Source: Allobosea sp. CRIB-10 | GTDB taxonomy: Bacteria; Pseudomonadota; Alphaproteobacteria; Rhizobiales; Beijerinckiaceae | Length of the DNA: 64,000 nucleotides | Reading direction: 5' to 3' | Assembly (NCBI RefSeq): GCF_900112185.1 | Contig: NZ_FOKP01000018.1 | Span: 62,001-126,000 of the forward strand | In this document: one piece after another, positions 61,003 to 64,000 of the stretch | How positions within the stretch are numbered: position 1 is the stretch's first letter | How the letters are laid out: each line of letters starts with the position of its first letter | Translations under genes and position numbers: made by a program | Notes under the pieces: model-generated | The model's database searches: none | Seen by the model: only the letters and a program-made list of their open reading frames with translations | What the model was told of the DNA's origin: nothing

Positions 61003-61527
61003 ATGTCGGAGGAAACCCAGCAGGCATCGCGCCGGGCACTGATGCTGGCGGCGGCGAGCGGTGTGGTCGCGGCCGCCACGCCGGTGCTCGCGGCGCCCCG
61101 GCAGACGGCGCTCGCCGACCTCAAGAAGGAGGCGGATGTCGCCTGCCTCTATCATTGCGATTTCGGCGAGCCCCAGCGCTTCGTCCAGATGCTCCAGAAC
61201 ATCTCTAATCACTACTCCGCCTATGGCGCCGATCCGTTCGCGCTGCAGCTCGCCATCGTCGCCCACGGGCCGGGCGTGAAGTTCTTCCTGGAGAATCTCG
61301 ACGACACGCCATGGCGTGAGGAGGCCATGGTCCCGAAGATCTTCGAGCGGGTCGAGGACGTCGCCAAGAACGGGCTGAAGGTCCATCTCTGCGAGATCAC
61401 CTTTTCCCGGCTGAAGATCGACAAGAGCAGGGCGCGCAAGGCCGAATTCGTCGGCTTCGTGCCGTCGGGCGTCGCTGCCGTCGCCACGATGCAAGCCAAG
61501 GGCTTCGCCTATCTGAAGGTCGGATAG
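61003..61527 (+). CDS. secreted DsrE-like protein
   Basis: A 174-residue DsrE/YchN-fold protein, the family that handles sulfur on conserved cysteines. Most members are cytoplasmic, but here a twin-arginine signal (ASRRALMLAAAS, cleavage near residue 30) predicts Tat export. The body has LAIVAHGPGVKFFLEN and LKVHLCEITF with a central cysteine, plus a CLYHCDFG pair near the mature N-terminus. GGAGGA lies 5-7 nt before ATG 61003. The gene is between the small cytochrome and soxF, so it may deliver sulfur to or from the sulfide dehydrogenase. Confidence 0.85.
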   Translation: MSEETQQASRRALMLAAASGVVAAATPVLAAPRQTALADLKKEADVACLYHCDFGEPQRFVQMLQNISNHYSAYGADPFALQLAIVAHGPGVKFFLENLDDTPWREEAMVPKIFERVEDVAKNGLKVHLCEITFSRLKIDKSRARKAEFVGFVPSGVAAVATMQAKGFAYLKVG

Positions 61528-61574
61528 GGCCCGCAGAAGGCCCACCGCTGATCATGGGAAGGGGAGAGGGAAAC

Positions 61575-62846
61575 ATGTCGACCAGCCGCCGCACATTCCT
61601 GTCGGGCCTTGCCGCCGGCAGCTTCGCCATCGCCTCGCCTGCCGTGCTCGGCCAGGGCAAGCCGCGCGTCGTGGTGATCGGCGGCGGAGCCGGCGGCGCG
61701 ACTGCGGCGAGGTACATCGCCAAGGATTCGAACGGTGCCATCGCTGTGACGCTGGTCGAGGAGAACGAGGTCTACCAGACCTGCTTCCACTCCAACCTCT
61801 TCATCGGCGGCTTCAAGAGCTACGATGACATCAGCCATCGCTACGACGCGCTGGCGAAGAACCACGGCATCACGCTCACCCGCGCCCGCGCCACGCAGAT
61901 CGATCGCGACAAGAAGGAGGTCGTGCTCCAGGCTGGCGACCGCCTGCCCTATGACCGCCTCGTCGTCTCGCCCGGCATCGACCTGAAATATGATTCCGTC
62001 CCCGGCTGGTCGAAGGAATCCGAGGAGGCGATGCCGCATGGCTGGAAGCCCGGCCGGCAGACGCAGTTGATCAGGCAGAAGCTCGAGGCGGTGCCAAATG
62101 GCGGCACGATCGTGATGATCGCCCCGCCCAATCCTTATCGCTGCCCGCCCGGCCCCTATGAGCGCGCCTCGATGTTCGCCCATGTCCTCAAGGCGAGTGG
62201 CAAGCGCGACTGCAAGATCTTCATCCTCGACCCCAAGGACAGCTTCTCGAAGCAGGGCGTCTTCCAGGAAGGCTGGGAGAAGCATTATGGTGCGATGATC
62301 GAATGGCTCGGGCCGAAGGTGCATGACGGCATCAAATCGGTCGATCCGAAGACCCATACCGTCGTCACCGGTTTCGAGACTTACAAGGACTGCGCCTTCG
62401 TCAACGTTATCCCGGCGCAGATGGCCGGCGAGATCGCCCGCTCCGCCGGACTGGCGCTGGCCGGCGGCTACTGCACGATCGATCCGGCTTCGATGAAGTC
62501 GGTCGCCGATCCCAACATCTTCGTTCTCGGCGACGCCTGCATCGCCGGCGATATGCCGAAATCCGCCTTTTCCGCCAACAGCCAGGCCAAGGTCGCGGCG
62601 ATGGTGATCCGCGGCGAGCTCGCCGGCGGCCGCACCTTCCCGGCGCGCTACATCAACACCTGCTGGTCGCTGATCGAGACCGACGACACCATCAAGGTCG
62701 GCGGCCGCTACGAGGCCAAGGACGGCAAGATCGCGGCGACCGAGACCTTTGTCTCGCAGCCGCGCGAAAGCGCCGGGCTGCGTAAGGAAAACCAGGCCGA
62801 GAACGTCGGCTGGTACGCCGCGATCACCGCCGACATGTTCAGCTGA
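61575..62846 (+). CDS. soxF: SoxF, flavoprotein of sulfide dehydrogenase
   Basis: A flavocytochrome c-type sulfide dehydrogenase flavoprotein (423 aa). A Tat signal (STSRRTFLSGLA, ending near residue 27) precedes the FAD-binding VVVIGGGAGGATAARYI. The cysteine for covalent FAD attachment is C70 in VYQTCFHSN. The redox cysteines expected near YRCPPGPYERA and GGYCTIDPAS are present. ATG 61575 follows GGGGAGAGGG. It oxidises sulfide and passes electrons to a cytochrome such as the one at 60650. Confidence 0.93.
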   Translation: MSTSRRTFLSGLAAGSFAIASPAVLGQGKPRVVVIGGGAGGATAARYIAKDSNGAIAVTLVEENEVYQTCFHSNLFIGGFKSYDDISHRYDALAKNHGITLTRARATQIDRDKKEVVLQAGDRLPYDRLVVSPGIDLKYDSVPGWSKESEEAMPHGWKPGRQTQLIRQKLEAVPNGGTIVMIAPPNPYRCPPGPYERASMFAHVLKASGKRDCKIFILDPKDSFSKQGVFQEGWEKHYGAMIEWLGPKVHDGIKSVDPKTHTVVTGFETYKDCAFVNVIPAQMAGEIARSAGLALAGGYCTIDPASMKSVADPNIFVLGDACIAGDMPKSAFSANSQAKVAAMVIRGELAGGRTFPARYINTCWSLIETDDTIKVGGRYEAKDGKIAATETFVSQPRESAGLRKENQAENVGWYAAITADMFS

Positions 62847-62913
62847 AGCCGCTCACTGCGCCGTCGCTTCGCGCGGCCGCGCCAACCCTCCACTCCGCAT
62901 CAAGGTCCTACGC

Positions 62914-63300
62914 ATGAAATTGCCTGTCATCGCCGCTGCCTTCGCCGCCGCTCTCATCACCACCAGCGCCCAGGCGCAGGACGTCGCCGCCGGCGAGCGT
63001 TCGTGGAACAAGTGCCGCGCCTGCCACCAGCTCGGCGAAGGCGCCAAGAACCTCGTCGGCCCACAGCTCAACGGCCTGTTCGGCCGGCACACTGGCGCGG
63101 TCGAGGGCTACAGCTATTCGACCGCCAACAAGGGCGCCAACATCACTTGGGACGAGGCCGTCTTCGCCGAATACATCAAGGATCCCCGGGCCAAGATCCC
63201 CGGCACCAAGATGGTCTTCGCCGGCATCAAGAACGAGAAGGAAATCGCGGACCTCACCGCCTTCCTCAAGCAGTTCGACAAGGACGGCAAGAAGATGTGA
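62914..63300 (+). CDS. class I cytochrome c (c2/c550-like)
   Basis: A 128-residue periplasmic cytochrome. The signal peptide ends near residue 22 (AQAQ), the heme motif is CRACH at C34-H38, and the Met ligand is in GTKMVFAG. GPQLNGLFGRHTGAVEGYSY is diagnostic of the c2/c550 class. As the last gene of the sox cluster it is well placed to carry electrons from SoxCD, SoxXA and SoxF to the oxidase. Confidence 0.92.
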   Translation: MKLPVIAAAFAAALITTSAQAQDVAAGERSWNKCRACHQLGEGAKNLVGPQLNGLFGRHTGAVEGYSYSTANKGANITWDEAVFAEYIKDPRAKIPGTKMVFAGIKNEKEIADLTAFLKQFDKDGKKM

Positions 63301-63321
63301 GGAGTCCCGCTCCCAGGGGCC

Positions 63322-64000
63322 TTACATTGTGGGGTCGGGAAACCGACCCAGCTTCGCGACATGGTCGCTGACCAGCTTTTCGCCGAAGGCGGTCGGCCGC
63401 ATGGCGGGCGCGCGATCGTGGATCGCGATGCCCGCCCGGGCCCCGAAGATGCGCTTGCCGTAGCAGATCAGGCTCTCCAATGACTGCATCATGAAGACGA
63501 TCACAGGCAAGATGTCGCGATAAATGCGCTCCGCCTCGGCCTCGTCGCTGGCAATGAAGCTGTCATAGGCCCTCGTTGTGAAGTCGATGATCTCGGGCGC
63601 CAGGATCATGCCGACGCAGCCGGCACGCAGATTCTCGATCAGCTCGAGCCCGCCGCGGCCGTTCATCACCGGCAGACGGCCCTGTGTCGTCTCGATCAAC
63701 TGCCGGATCTCGGTCGCCGGTCCCTCGCCCTTCACCAGCTGGATGTTGGGATGCTGCGCGACGAGGCTGCTTATGTCCTCCGCCGACAGGCCGCGGCCCA
63801 TATAGGCCGGCGCATTCTGGATCGCGACGGGCAGGGTCGTGGCATCCGCGACCCGGCCGAAGAAGCGGATGTACTCAGCCGCCGCGAAGCTCCCGACCAT
63901 GGGCGGCTGCAGGATGACCCAGTCGGCCTTGGCCGCCTCGGCCGCCCTGACCAGCTCGATCTGTTCGGCGACCGAGGTCCCGTAGATGGTGAAGCCGAGC
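63322..64000 (-). CDS. DapA-family aldolase/lyase (partial, N-terminus off window)
   Basis: A (beta/alpha)8 enzyme of the dihydrodipicolinate synthase/N-acetylneuraminate lyase superfamily. About 225 C-terminal residues are visible; the frame continues to the right edge (LGFTIYGTSVAEQIELVRAA). The Schiff-base lysine lies in IQLVKGEGPA, and a Tyr in VAIQNAPAYMGRG takes the place of the usual YNxP motif. The terminal helix bundle (GIAIHDRAPAMRPTAFGEKL) fits the family. The exact substrate is unknown; true DapA is less likely given the altered motif. Confidence 0.85.
   Translation of the reverse strand, partial: LGFTIYGTSVAEQIELVRAAEAAKADWVILQPPMVGSFAAAEYIRFFGRVADATTLPVAIQNAPAYMGRGLSAEDISSLVAQHPNIQLVKGEGPATEIRQLIETTQGRLPVMNGRGGLELIENLRAGCVGMILAPEIIDFTTRAYDSFIASDEAEAERIYRDILPVIVFMMQSLESLICYGKRIFGARAGIAIHDRAPAMRPTAFGEKLVSDHVAKLGRFPDPTM

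Overview
The window is a GC-rich (roughly two-thirds G+C) chromosomal segment with dense, often 4-bp-overlapping genes, many twin-arginine signal peptides and a full Sox thiosulfate-oxidation locus. Together with a rhizobial-style type VI secretion (T6SS) cluster this points to an alphaproteobacterium of the order Hyphomicrobiales; a Bosea-like chemolithoheterotroph is my best guess, but that is inference from gene content only. I saw no tRNA, rRNA, CRISPR array or insertion sequence.

Layout. (1) 1-18.1 kb: T6SS. The sheath genes tssA-tssB-tssC run leftwards off the window edge, with a membrane SpoIIE-type phosphatase behind tssA. A four-gene redox/copper-like module (cytochrome c, polytopic membrane protein, MauG-like di-heme protein, cupredoxin; 4.9-8.1 kb) sits between the two T6SS halves. 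A rightward block (8.3-18.1 kb) encodes an OmpA-like membrane protein, a DUF2169-pentapeptide adaptor, a second pentapeptide protein, a PAAR-like DUF4150 protein, two proteins that look like an OB fold plus beta-helix (one DUF3540), a TPR-glycosyltransferase-like protein and a transglutaminase-like protein. This looks like a spike-loading and effector module. (2) 18.2-29.1 kb: amino-acid and organic-acid metabolism: threonine aldolase, serine dehydratase, a decayed gamma-glutamyltransferase remnant, an aconitase linked to a tricarboxylate-binding protein and a double-winged-helix GntR regulator, a LysR regulator, a MaoC hydratase and an SDR. (3) 29.1-43.2 kb: exopolysaccharide locus with flippase, kinase-less Wzc-type co-polymerase, polymerase/ligase, deacetylase, three glycosyltransferases, methyltransferase, GH5 glycanase, O-acyltransferase and a GNAT-like protein. 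(4) 43.2-48.0 kb: the prkA-yeaH-spoVR stress trio. (5) 48.3-63.3 kb: sulfur oxidation. It contains soxW / soxS-soxR-soxT, a complete bigR-type persulfide detoxification operon, soxXA, soxYZ-B-C-D, a small cytochrome, a secreted DsrE-like protein, soxF and a class I cytochrome c. (6) The right edge holds part of a DapA-family aldolase/lyase.

How it works together. SoxYZ carries sulfur on its C-terminal Gly-Gly-Cys-Gly-Gly arm. SoxXA loads thiosulfate, SoxB hydrolyses off sulfate, and SoxCD oxidises the sulfane sulfur. SoxF with the small cytochrome handles sulfide, and SoxS/SoxW/SoxT keep thiols reduced or import sulfur compounds. Two ArsR-family repressors, SoxR and BigR, each have cysteines exactly 66 residues apart, as in persulfide sensors. 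Each lies by an AT-rich inverted repeat with a 10-nt spacer, so the same persulfide signal probably opens both the Sox genes and the detoxification operon. The EPS genes form one coupled transcript (33.6-43.2 kb) behind an AT-rich leader with a repeated 9-mer.
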